Source of the DNA: Alectoria sarmentosa | Taxonomy: Eukaryota > Ascomycota > Lecanoromycetes > Lecanorales > Parmeliaceae | Reading direction: 5' to 3' | Assembly (NCBI GenBank): GCA_009733775.1 | Contig: WOGZ01000241.1 | Span: 3,130-52,210, forward strand | Length of the DNA stretch: 49,081 nucleotides | Part shown: positions 36,101 to 46,451 of the stretch, in pieces | How positions within the stretch are numbered: the stretch's first letter is position 1 | Layout: each line of letters begins with the position of its first letter | Program-made: the position numbers and the translations under genes | Notes under the pieces: model-generated | The model's input: only the letters and a program-made list of their open reading frames with translations | Database searches by the model: none | Told to the model about the DNA's origin: nothing

Positions 36101-36600
36101 ACCACAATGCGGAAGATGGTAGTACCAGCCGATGTTCGACCCGTGTTTGAATGCGTAATAACTTACTTCATTGAAGCAGCCAGAAAAGCGCAAGGGCCTA
36201 TATATTTGTAGAGACTCAGAAACGTGAGTAAAGTGAGCGAAGATGTCAGCAGCTGAGTATAAATGGGAGACTCTGATTTTGAAGCGGTTAACTTGGCCGC
36301 AGTGCTGGTGTTCATTCATGAAACCAGTTTTCGGGAGAAGCTTCAAATTTACCTCTCCGGCGAAAGTGACCACGAAGCTCTTTATAGTCAGCGAGTTGGG
36401 ACATGGTAGGACAGTAGAGCATTGTAAGCTTTGTAAAGCCGCTTCTTGATGAAGCATCAGCGATGTTTCCGACAACATGAAAGTGGGTGGAAGTGAATGG
36501 AACCGGCCAGTCTGGTGGGCATTTCAATATTTTCACAGAGATGAAGGTGTGGAACTTGGCATAGGTCACCACGTACGATTGTATGATTGAAAGGACGAAG
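33111..36600 (-). pseudogene. Further minus-strand coding relics
   Basis: Several minus-strand pieces read as protein: about 35320-35090 (SLEDYGSDYGKLNSAILTTE, then SRKRARASLEIHVQQSVRPR), after stops AMIEKAPFQVTLNSIQKQMR (about 34970-34910), and 34658-34392 (KKKSITPDKKVTSKTFIKFR). A 209-codon frame at 35849-36478 contains two GT-AG pairs that might be real introns, but no joining gives a protein I recognise. All pieces share strand and order, so this is likely upstream sequence of copy B or an adjacent decayed gene. Confidence 0.35.
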
Positions 36601-37927
36601 AAATAAAAATATCTGAAGCTTCGATTGAGACATTGGAGCGAAGCGAGTCCACGGGAGAAATGCCTTCTGGGTCCGGCCTCAGATCAGATTTGCAAAGGTA
36701 TCATCATTGTAACATGTGATGATCATTGCTGAAGCGTGGAAAGAAGAATACCTGAGCGTACTACACAAAACCCTGCGACTGTAGGGTAGAAAAGATGGAA
36801 CATGGGAAGATGGTGGAGAAAAAGCATTTTATACCCAGAATGAATATTAGGCAAAAGTGACACGGTAATCACCCTGAGCAAGGAAGGGCGACGAGCACGA
36901 GAAGGAAGCCAAAACAGCCTATAGCAAAGCTGTCAAGTTTCTAGTCATCGCATGAAACGAAAGCAATTATAATAGGGGAAAGATGGCAGAAGAGTAATCA
37001 GTATGTGGGTCGAGTTTCTTTAGGTCCGAATTCTTGCTCAAAAACGGAAGATTCGACATTTGAGTCGGACGAGCATGACGGATGAAAATGAAACACTATC
37101 ACGACTCATCGTAGAACAATGCCAAGACGTTAGCAGTACGAGGAAAGAGGCAGTAATTAGAATAGGCCTTCCCCCTCTGCCATTGAAAAAGCTCACAGCT
37201 GAAAGCCAACATCCAACTTTCAGTCAGAGGATCAGGTTAGTGATGTGTAGGAAGGGTAGGTCATTTTCCTCAACCTTCCCTAAAGCACGGATTACGTACC
37301 GTAACAACTGGGTGGCTGCCCCAATCGGGAAGCTACGAGGAGGCTGAGAAGCCTCATTCTGACACTTGCCAAGCTGACCGTGTACAACCCAACGACTAAG
37401 ATGTCGCCCAGGGAAGGTAGGACCTAGGCGGACGGAGCTGAGAAGCTCCCTGCAATGTTTGGGGAAGGATCAGTTTGCTTTGAATGTAGCCCAGCATCAC
37501 TTGATGTGTCCGACACGCAGACTTGGAAATCTTCTCGAATGAGATTTTGCAGCAGATGAGGTTTTAGGGGTAGGCAATTGCGAGTGAATGCAATCATCTT
37601 CCAGCCTCACGACTCTTGGCAACTTTCGATTCTTGAATTGCGGTGAACCATCTTCAACCACCAACTCCGGCTTCGACTAGTCATTACCTTCACAATTCAT
37701 ATGTTCAATACACGACGATCTACACCAACCCCTCCACACTTACAGACTCTATACACGGGAACGTATCTCTCATCATCATCATAGACCTCGTGTCTGCCCT
37801 CACCAGTCGCACCTCAGCAAAGCGTTCGTCACCTCACCCGTCCTCTCCATTCAAGACAACCATATTCTCAACCTTACAGTAAAGTCACGATCTATTTGCC
37901 CGTAATCAGTCCGCAATCCCAGGCAAC
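36601..37927. other. Right edge of decayed block and leader of next gene
   Basis: Composition becomes more ordinary here. A 79-codon upstream frame (37643-37882, plus) sits just before the conserved hypothetical gene and is probably part of its promoter or 5' leader. I see no other gene. Confidence 0.45.
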
Positions 37928-38488
37928 ATGCCATCCTACGTCAACGGAGTCAGAGCCAACTGCTATGGGGACGTCAGCGTTCTAGGGGGGGACCATTATA
38001 TGCCGGTTAACGTCTCCAGCTCCGATCCAGTCTGGACAGCAGACAAGCCGACCTTGTCAGAGATGGTTGGCGTTCCCGTTCGAATCCGCAGATATCCCCC
38101 GCACCCTGTCTGGAGAGACAGTCGTCAAGGCGACGTCTTTGAAAATCAGTACATTACACTACTCTTCCGGGCCATGGATCCGGAGCAGGACGACTTCAGC
38201 TTCGCTCCCTTGTCTTATCTCGCCTTCGGATCCGCCTTGGTTGTTCGAGACGACGGCAAAGACATCACGCCCCAGCAGGTCGAAGCCTTGTGCTACTACA
38301 GTTCACACCACACCACGCTTATGTTCCATGATGCGTTATGGCATCGGGATGACACAGGATCAAATGACAAGATGTTGGAGATGGTTGCTTTATTTACTCC
38401 ACAGAAGTTTGGCGCATTCTTTGCAGAGTTCAAGGCGAAGAAGATGGAGCAGGGTGCTAGTTGGGAGAGTGCAGTATCGCCAGTCTAG
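37928..38488 (+). CDS. Conserved hypothetical protein
   Basis: This is an intronless 186-residue gene. The start lies in a good context (GGCAACATGCC) and codon use is strongly C-ending, unlike the decayed block on its left. The protein resembles a widespread but uncharacterised fungal family: a proline-bearing segment (PVRIRRYPPHPVW, about 51-63), then FAPLSYLAFGSALVVRDDGK and DITPQQVEALCYYSSHH (about 92-128), and a C-terminal helix ending in an SP dipeptide (WESAVSPV). There are no membrane segments and no signal peptide, so it is probably cytosolic or nuclear. I recall the family only from general similarity and cannot give a function. It is the first intact gene right of the decayed block and lies 0.7 kb upstream of the transporter, same strand. 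Confidence 0.82.
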   Translation: MPSYVNGVRANCYGDVSVLGGDHYMPVNVSSSDPVWTADKPTLSEMVGVPVRIRRYPPHPVWRDSRQGDVFENQYITLLFRAMDPEQDDFSFAPLSYLAFGSALVVRDDGKDITPQQVEALCYYSSHHTTLMFHDALWHRDDTGSNDKMLEMVALFTPQKFGAFFAEFKAKKMEQGASWESAVSPV

Positions 38489-39182
38489 GTCCTTGGGAAA
38501 GGAGTTCACGGGGCAACGGAGCAGGAAGGCAAGGAACGTTGAGAGCATCGGCAAAGGTACTGTTTCTGCGGCATGATTAATGAAAACGGCGGTGTAGAAT
38601 GAAAGGATCAGCTGTAGCTCTGCAGCCGAAATGACGAGGTCAAAGACTGGTTGCAAAAGCATTGATACTTATGCTTGACAAAGCCGGCGACATAGATAAT
38701 AAGTAGATGACATATCATATTGCATGATCCTCCCCAAATGATTGATTACAACTTACGTCCTCCACCCATTTTCATTCTCCCTGCACCATCTCTCCCTCAT
38801 GACTAATGACTAATGACGGATGACTGATGACTCACGTCAAACTCGCTAGCTTCGGATTTAAACTTGAACGGCCGTGGATAACAGCGCTCTCTAATAAGGC
38901 CCGAGACCGACGTGTCGGATTGCGCTGATTGGTGGGGGTGACGCGATGGACGGAAATTTCAACTTTCTTCTCTTTCGTCTTTTTGTCCATTGGTGGATAA
39001 TCAAAGTGCGAAGTCCGACAACGTCAGACTCCTTTTCCATCTTCTCAATGCTCGACTCAACAATCAAATCCCGTGTACATACATATACGTCATGACAACG
39101 TACGAAATTTTTATATTTTCCTCCCTCAATTTTGCTCCAAGATTATCTTGCTTTTTTTTGCCGTCACAGCTAACCTTCCGTC
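38489..39182 (+). promoter_or_regulatory. Transporter promoter region
   Basis: This 694-base spacer precedes the MFS gene. It contains the TGAC array (38800-38834), a near-palindrome CCGAC-GT-GTCGG (about 38906-38917), two inverted CCAAT boxes (ATTGG near 38930 and 38990) and a T-rich tract near 39153. The arrangement suggests bZIP and CCAAT-binding input, by inference only. Confidence 0.55.
38800..38834 (+). promoter_or_regulatory. Perfect 5 x 7 bp array of TGAC half-sites
   Basis: Five consecutive 7-mers begin with TGAC: TGACTAA, TGACTAA, TGACGGA, TGACTGA, TGACTCA, followed directly by CGTCA. TGACTCA is the AP-1/Gcn4 site, and TGACTAA resembles Yap-type sites. It lies about 350 bases upstream of the transporter start codon. 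Function is inferred. Confidence 0.7.
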
Positions 39183-41176
39183 ATGCAAGCAGACCCAAGC
39201 TCCCAGGGAGCTCTCCCTTACCAGGAATCCAAGCGCATCATTCAAGACCTCTTTCCTGAGCGTGCGAGCGTCGACGACTTTCAGCATGCCCAAGGAGCCA
39301 TACCAGAATCTGCAGCCACCAACAGCGCCACCCCAGCCATCGCCGCTCATTCTCGGACCATTGCCGACGGGACCGTTGAAAGTTCGTCCGCGGAGCGAGG
39401 GAGCAGTGACACACTGCGAGATGAAAAGAGGGGAATCATAACGACCGAAGGCGGAGGGAACAAAGGTGCCAACCATAGCAGCAGCGACACAATTGGAGAC
39501 GAGGAGCAACAGGATCTCAAGGCCCATGAGGGCGCGCCACTCGGCCGAAATAGCAATTCCTTGATTGGAGATGGCGAAAAGCAGGGTCGTAGCGATCAAC
39601 AGAACAATGCGGATGATCGACTGAGCAGTGATACATCCCACGACTTGGAGAAGGGAGAAACAGACTCGCAAGAGCACAACGAAGTGGATCAACATGGCGA
39701 GGACGGAAGGCAAACACAATGGGAGAACAATGTCGTTGGTTGGGACGGCCCAAACGACCCGCAGAACCCTCACAACTGGAAGAAGTCGAAGAAGTATACT
39801 GTCACAGTCTTGTATTCCACCATGACGTTATGTATCACATTCGCCAGCAGTATCTTCAGTACCGCCACCATGGTCACAGCCAAGAAGTTCGGCGTATCAA
39901 GCGAAGTCATGACTTTGGGCACCAGCCTGTTCGTCTTGGTACGTGGCCATATCTAGCATCATCCTGTAAGCGCTGACAAATGTGACAGGGCTTCGCCCTC
40001 GGCCCAATAGTATGGGGACCCCTCTCCGAACTCTACGGTCGAAAGATCCCTCTCTTCTTCGGATTCTTCGTCTTCGCCATTTTTCAAATCCCGGTCGCTG
40101 TGGCCCAAAACGTTGAAACAATCATGCTGTGTCGATTCTTCGGCGGCTTGTTCGGTTCTGCACCATTGGCAATAATAGGAGGAACACTGGCGGACTTTTG
40201 GGGTCCTGTCGAAAGAGGTTTCGCCCTTGGCCTCTTCTCGGGCGCTACGTTCATCGGACCCGTAGCGGGACCTATTGTGGGGGGCTTCATCACCAAAAGC
40301 TACCTAGGATGGAGATGGACCGCCTGGATCACCTTGATCATGGCCGCTTTCTTCGGAATACTGGCATGGTCCATATGCTCGGAGTCCTACGCACCGGTGC
40401 TGCTGAAGCGTAAAGCTGCGAAGATACGCTTCGAGTCGAAGAACTGGGCAATCCATGCACCGGCGGACGAGAACCAAGTGAACATGAAGGAGATTATCAA
40501 CAAATACCTATTCCGTCCTTTCATCATGATGGCGCTGGAGCCCATTCTCGTTCTGATAACCTTCTACATGGCCTTTATCTACGGAATCCTCTACCTCTTC
40601 TTTGAAGCATACCCGATCGCATTTCAAGAAGTCCGAGGATGGAACGATGGCGTCGGCGCCCTCCCCTTCCTCGGCATCACCATCGGCGTCATCATTGGCG
40701 TTGCCATCATCGTTTACACGTCCAACACCCGGTTCAGGCAGAAGATGGAAGCCAACGGAGGAAAGCCCATACCCGAGGAGAGGCTGATTCCCATGATGCT
40801 GGGCGCCTGCTTACTACCAATCGGTCTCTTCTGGTTCGCATGGACATCAAATCCGCATGTTTCTTGGGTACCGCAGGCTATCGCTGGCATACCAATTGGA
40901 GCAGGAGTTCTTTTGATCTTCTTGCAGGGGTTGAGCTACATCATCGACGTTTACCTGATGCATGCAAACAGCGCCATCGCGGCGAATACTCTCGTACGAT
41001 CCATGGCTGGTGCAGGATTCCCCCTGTTTGCCACTGCTCTGTACCACACTTTGGGGGTGGACTGGGCGACCAGTCTTTTAGGATTCTTGACGGTGGCGTT
41101 TCTGCCGGTGCCCATACTATTTTTCATCTATGGGAAGAAATTGCGGGGAATGAGTAGATACAGTCCGAACATGTGA
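39183..41176 (+). CDS. MFS drug:H+ antiporter, DHA1 type
   Basis: The model is join(39183..39938, 39989..41176), 647 residues; the single 50-nt intron (branch GCTGAC) restores LFVLGFALGPIVWGPLSELY. Proteins of this family export drugs, polyamines or secondary metabolites across the plasma membrane using the proton gradient. Residues 1-200 form a hydrophilic, Ser/Asp/Glu-rich cytosolic tail with three SSDT repeats (74-84, 100-110, 148-158). Then comes DPQNPHNWKKSKKY, the usual lead into helix 1. The loop motif A is WGPLSELYGRK (about 261-271), and motif C, GPVAGPIVGG (about 342-351), marks the antiporter subgroup. About twelve membrane helices can be traced, with a central loop around residues 385-430. 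The C terminus is short. The upstream TGAC array suggests stress control. Substrate cannot be read from sequence. Confidence 0.94.
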
Positions 41177-41360
41177 GGGGCCCTAGGATATCTCAGCACA
41201 GCAGAATACAGCATAGCATAGCATCAGCATGGCGTCTGAAGCGACTAACAACCCCTCTATAGAAATATATAATGTATATGTCCAAATTACACCACTCTAA
41301 CGAAAGCCTATCGCACTCAGGCAATCATCTAAGCAAAAAACCCTCCCTCCTTCTATTCAA

Positions 41361-41380
41361 AACCGGTCCCTAGGCCGGTT
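41361..41380. terminator. Inverted repeat downstream of the transporter
   Basis: AACCGG ... CCGGTT arms flank a TCCCTAGG loop, about 185 bases after the MFS stop. It could form a hairpin in the 3' transcript region. A role in 3' end formation is only a guess. Confidence 0.35.
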
Positions 41381-41843
41381 CCTTTATTCGGGAGCGTAGA
41401 AGGCACGTGATCTTCAAACCGCCATAGTGAAAATCCAGAACCCACCTCCCACTCCTTTCCTTTTCTTTCCTATAAACCACAACAACAATATAGATAGAAT
41501 GGAACCTCCCTGCTCATATCGTATTTACACCCCGGCACACATCGCTTGAGTCTACTTACACCGCATATGCTGTATCTGATTAATTCCCCATTCGGACTGG
41601 ACTCCGTTGAATACTCGGCTCCTGTCCTGCGCCTCTCGGCTCCATCGTTTGAGACATGCACGACGCTCCATCGAGCAGCACGAAAGATGGTGGACGGAGA
41701 TGATGGAGTCTTGTGGGTAGCAAAAGATGATGAATTCTCTGAAGCCTCCCGCAGGAGATATGCTAGCTATCTATGCTACTTAAGGCCTAGCTGCCTAAGG
41801 CTTCCCGGCTGCACCTTCCCACTGCAGCTGGGGTGGTCTCAAA

Positions 41844-41950
41844 ACCTCAAATGGGACTAGCGGATTTTCTAAAGAAACGTGTGCTCAACAGTCGCGGGGT
41901 TTCAAAACAAACCTCAAATGGGATTAACGGCTTTTTTAAAGAAACGTGTG
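41844..41950. repeat. Pair of 40-bp direct repeats
   Basis: 41844-41883 and 41911-41950 are about 90% identical, beginning ACCTCAAATGGGA and ending TAAAGAAACGTGTG. Most differences are transitions. Similar TCAAAAC sequence precedes each, so the real unit is about 67 bases. Confidence 0.93.
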
Positions 41951-43721
41951 CCTACTTATTTGGACCGGACATGTGGGGATTGGTGAGGGGATGGGTGTTG
42001 TTATATCTGAGCCAATTGAATATGGACCCTTCCACCGAGCGATTCTCTTCGCTGTGGTGATTTTGCTGCCAACATCTATTTCATTAGTCTATCATCCCAT
42101 CATCCATCCAGCATACTGCCTCCCAAACTTGCGCTCACAGAGGGGCCAAGACCAAACATCCCCAGCGTGTGTTTCGGCCCGTCCGACTCTATTCCATTCT
42201 CGGCAGCTGTGCTGCTTCGTAAAGTAAACACTGATGGAAATTAGGCGCGCTGAGAATACTTCGATATAGAAAAGTGCAGATTCGGGTATGCGATCGGGAT
42301 TAAAATCGAGGCACGATTATTTACATGCTGTAAGCAAGAATGCTACAGGGAACGGGAAATGGCGCGGTGCGTTGATCTGGGAGTAGGATCTATTCAGAGA
42401 GAGGTGAGTACGAGAAATGTTAACATTTCGAGGTAAAGGCATGCGAGACTTCTTCTTGTTGCCCCGCAACGGAACCTCGATTCTCTTCGAGATAAACGTT
42501 TTTCAAGTTTCCTTTTAGGCCTCACGGGCTCATACTTGCATTGGCGAACTGTTAGAGAAGACGTATTTTCGAGTGTTTCGACTAGTGTACACGGAGCAGA
42601 AGTGATGGGAGGTCAGTGTTCGTTTTTTATTTCATGACGCCGCCTTTGCTGCGTTCTTGATTGAAATCGGACGTAGCAACGCCGCAGTCATCGAATCTGT
42701 TGCGTTGTTGGCTAACAACGAAGGGATATGAGCGTGCGGCGCATAGGCTACGAATGAACCACGCAGCTGGCTGTGCAGCATCTAGCAGGTCTAGCTGGCT
42801 TTGCGTACGACCCCGTCGTGGCCTCGCCTGTGCTTCCCAAGATATTTCCTCCCGCAGGCAGAGATGGAGGATTCAGCTCAACGTACCACACATTGAAAGA
42901 TTTGGTTTGACCGAGTCACGTGGAGGAAGGGAATTCACTACCGCTAGGCCCGTGTTCTGGTGTGCCTGCCTAAGAGGGAAAACAACACCTGGGCCTTACC
43001 GTTTGGCGCTTGAGCGGCGCGTGGCGGACAGGGATCGGGAGCGTTGGGTTTTTGAGATAGAATAGATCGCAAAGCCCACGGTAGTCGATTCCCTTCACGG
43101 TCACCCTCCAAGCTTTCTGATACCGGCCTTCAACTCTACATCAAGCCGAGCGGCTGCCTCCAAGGAATCTCCTCGCTGCTGATTATACACCCCTCCTACC
43201 AACAGAACTAGCCCCGTCCGCCCCCATACCAAATCTTGTGAGCTGCAGAACCCGACGGCAACAAAGGTCGAGTTAGATTAGGATTCGCCCCGCAGACTAC
43301 CTAAGGCCCGAAGTACGAATCTTCCTTTCTGGACGGATGGGCACACATTGGGCCGACATAAGACACCACACATCGAAGAGCTTGAGCAGACAAAGCGACC
43401 TGGCTTGCGAAATTCGCATTTGGAGCGCCGAAGCGGTTCAGACGGGATTCACGATGCGAGATATGGCGATAGCGAGGAGGAAATTGATCAACATTTCGGG
43501 ATTCGCCAAGAAGAAGGGTTGGGGTTGGGATGGTAAAGAGGATTCGGCCGGAGATTTTGAGGGTACCGCGAGCGAGTACGGTGTCTGATCTGGTAGTTGG
43601 GCTATGCGATATAGATTCGGCACTAGGAAAGATTTTGGCTCTGGTTTTGGATCCAGAAAAGGGGGGGTTAGCGTGTTTGGTCAAGAGTGTCGTTGTACCC
43701 GTGCTGTAAGTAATGCGGTTG

Positions 43722-43805
43722 ACTGACCTAAAAGTTTATACCGTAGTTGTCGAGATTCTGTCAAAACTGACCTAAACGGTATACCGTAGTTGTCGAGATT
43801 CTGTC
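43722..43805. repeat. Tandem pair of about 41-bp repeats
   Basis: 43722-43762 and 43766-43805 both begin ACTGACCTAAA and share the exact 25-mer starting ATACCGTAGTTGTCGAG. They differ only in a few central bases. Confidence 0.95.
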
Positions 43806-44417
43806 TTGCACACTTGTCTCGGGTTCCCAGGCCCTTGCGGACCAGGTTGTATTCCAAACACGTTTCGGAAAAAGAAAGATTGAAGGGAGGACGGAATAAG
43901 AGTCTCGTGCTCGATTTTATTTCTCTGCTGCTTTGATTTAAACGGCATTAGTTCATGGAAAGGACGAATTGGTCTTGCTCAATTTCTCATATAGATACTG
44001 TTGTAGGTAGTGGTGTGTAAACAGATGAGACTTGGCGACGCCTCCCTGCTCGGATTTCAACTTCATGAGTCATGGCTTCTTTGTCAATTCACTTCTCACT
44101 CGCAAGCTCCTTGCTGTCAACAACTCACGTGTCGCGGTCACTGCTCCATCACGCTCAGACAAGACCCCCACTTCCGCAGGATCATGATGTATAAATCTTG
44201 ACAACCATATCGACAAAATCATTCATTCACTCAGCAAACTCAGACTGAGCCCCCAACTCAACCCTCATCCCCCCCCCACAACCCTCACTAAATGTCCGCG
44301 TCACACCAAAACATCATATCTCAAAATTCAATGATCATCCTCTCGGAGCAACAACGCTACACAACTCTCAACAAGACTTCTCGCGCTATGGCCTAAGAGG
44401 TCCTTGTGGAGCGAAGT

Positions 44418-45307
44418 ATGGCGGCTCTAGCTATTTCAAATGACACCGAGCTGAAAGGTTTTCCGTTTATGGAACTCGCGGTTGGTCAGTTTCCAAGTCA
44501 TGCTTACATCCTGCGCACGATAGAGGCTGACGGTTGTTTTTCAACATCACAGAGATCCGACTGGAGATCTACGGCTACCTTCTGGTAGCGTATCCATCTC
44601 GGCTCAGACCCCACAAATACGTCACCCTCGATATTTATTTCACAAATCACACGGCGGACGCAGATCGAGAACTGGTGACAACCTCCAGGCCGACCGGAGG
44701 CCGTAGCGGTCACTGCGCTGGCACAGAACTTACTCCACAAATCCTTCGCACGTGCAAGGCTATCAATCGAGAGGCAACACCAATGCTGTACGGCGAGAAC
44801 GTATTCCTATTTCAACTCGGAGAAAGCCTTGAAGGTTTTATGCATTGTCATGATATTCCCAGGGCTGTGAAGGATTCGATTCTCGCTACCTTTTTACGAC
44901 AGGTCGGGCGGCAGAATGCGTTAACTCTCAAAAAGCTCGTCTTGATCACAGATAAGGCTGATATGCACGTATACGCGCAAAGAGCCAGGTACTCAATCCA
45001 AGCGGTTACGCAACTGCTCAAACTTGACGCTCCGAGTCTTCGTCAGATCATGATCTGCCGTGGTCTTACTGGCTGGATAGAAACTGATAATGGTCCCTCA
45101 GAGCTGTTCGATGACGGCTATAGTAGCCTGGACCGTCCCGATCCTGCCGTATGCCAGGAGGAGCAGGAAGCGATGCAAGAAGCTGTGGCAGATATGGTAC
45201 GGGAGATTACCTGGCTAGAGCATTTGCGCTTTGCCGGATTTGATGAAGGTGGTCTAGCATATCAGAAAATGAAGGAGTTGCAGACGCTGGTCAGGACTAG
45301 GCGTTAG
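44418..45307 (+). CDS. 2EXR/F-box-like domain protein
   Basis: The model is join(44418..44484, 44553..45307), 273 residues. The unspliced frame would start only at 44534 and lose its N terminus. Using the ATG at 44418 (A at -3) and a 68-nt phase-1 intron with donor GTCAGT gives FPFMELAVEIRLEIYGYLL, the normal start of this fungal domain. The family continues with ILRTCKAINREATPMLYGEN (about residues 83-102), seen here, where a Cys-x-x-Ile-xx-Glu-Ala core precedes a Tyr-Gly. The C-terminal half is Leu-rich and has an acidic loop. Related proteins are often treated as substrate-recognition or scaffold proteins of unknown role; no catalytic motif is seen. A related gene lies 1.1 kb downstream on the same strand. 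No signal peptide or membrane helix. Confidence 0.8.
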
Positions 45308-46451
45308 GAGATCCATGCGGAGGGCACATCTGAGTTGAACGTGGGTGCAGCTGACGGAAAGTGGCGCAAGATAGGCGAAAGAGATGATGGAGCAGCTTTG
45401 AAAGACTTTTGCGTGCATGGAAGATATTATGCCGTCAGCCCAGGAGCTTGAGTGGTCGACAAGCGAACTAGATTAGCATAGAGAAATCAAACATCCAATC
45501 AAGTTGCATCATTTCTGCTCGCAGCTCTTCCTGGCCAAGTTTTTTTTCCCCAGAGTTTATTCTGAATAGCAAACAATGCCTATCGCATGAACTCGGGCGC
45601 CCGGGTCTCATATCTTGACATCTTAACACTTCTCCACAAAATTTTCAATTTTGATTAGTCGGGCTCCAAAGTCACTGAAAGCTCTTCAACGAATGTTGCT
45701 GTTGACGAGCTCACGACTCTTATGAAATTACCTTCATTTACTTCACCACCCTCTGAATTCAACGACTTACGCCAAGCCAAGCCGCATGAAAGATACTCAA
45801 CTCTTCACTTCATACTCCGATACACACACTCCGAGACTATCTTGACAATTCCAAATTATCATCACTGTGCATTACTTCAGACATTTGTAACCCCTCAATG
45901 GTGAGTCAACGATCATCTCTCAGTGTTGATAATATGGTTCAACTAGCTGAGAGGTTATGCCGGATTGAATTAGGGTTAGGGCTATCAATCTCGTGCGTAT
46001 GCAGTTGAGTGATGTACGATTGATCAATTTATGTAACATAAGAAGAAATTTATCTATGTGTGAGAAAACGCAATATATACTTGCCCGCACAGCAGAAAAG
46101 TTCCTCGAATCTCATATTGACTCGTATGACGCATAGGGAAGTTCTCATATTTGCGGGCAACCCAAACCTCCGCACACTCACATTCCAGCCTAAAGTAGGT
46201 TAATTACTCCGTACTAGTGTTAAGCCACTAAATTTCCAACACACTGGGCATTACTTCAGACTTTTGCAACCCCTCAACAGTAAATCAACGACCATCTCTC
46301 AGCAGCCTCAACCCTCAACAACCCACTCACCTCAGCCAAAACGAGACCCTACGCGGCTTTGTTCCAATGCAACGAGACCGACTCAGTCTACAACATTTGA
46401 AGGCTCTTCTGACTTCATCCATTTAAGCATGCGAAACGAAGACTGAACACC
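45308..46451. other. Spacer between the two 2EXR-like genes
   Basis: This region carries the 55-bp repeat pair described separately and otherwise short unsupported frames, such as 45722-45904. The first repeat copy ends near a frame resembling a leader, so a third, lost family member is possible. Confidence 0.45.
45869..46302. repeat. Pair of 55-bp direct repeats upstream of the second 2EXR-like gene
   Basis: 45869-45923 and 46248-46302 match at 48 of 55 positions, starting GCATTACTTCAGAC and ending CATCTCTCAG. Six of the seven differences are transitions. The second copy lies 150 bases before the ATG of the downstream gene. Confidence 0.92.

Larger units (their letters stand above)
41177..44417. 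other. Long intergenic region with two direct-repeat pairs
   Basis: This 3.2 kb has no supported gene; frames at 42661-43065 (plus) and 43301-43684 (minus) are unsupported by domain or codon use. It holds a 20-base inverted repeat (41361-41380), a pair of 40-bp direct repeats (41844-41950) and a 41-bp tandem pair (43722-43805). The right end contains the promoter of the first 2EXR-like gene. Confidence 0.6.

Noticed and set aside
42661..43065. 134-codon plus-strand frame, Arg-rich
   Set aside because: Composition looks like non-coding GC-rich sequence, and there is no recognisable motif.
43301..43684. 127-codon minus-strand frame
   Set aside because: No domain or leader, and it overlaps other-strand frames of similar quality.
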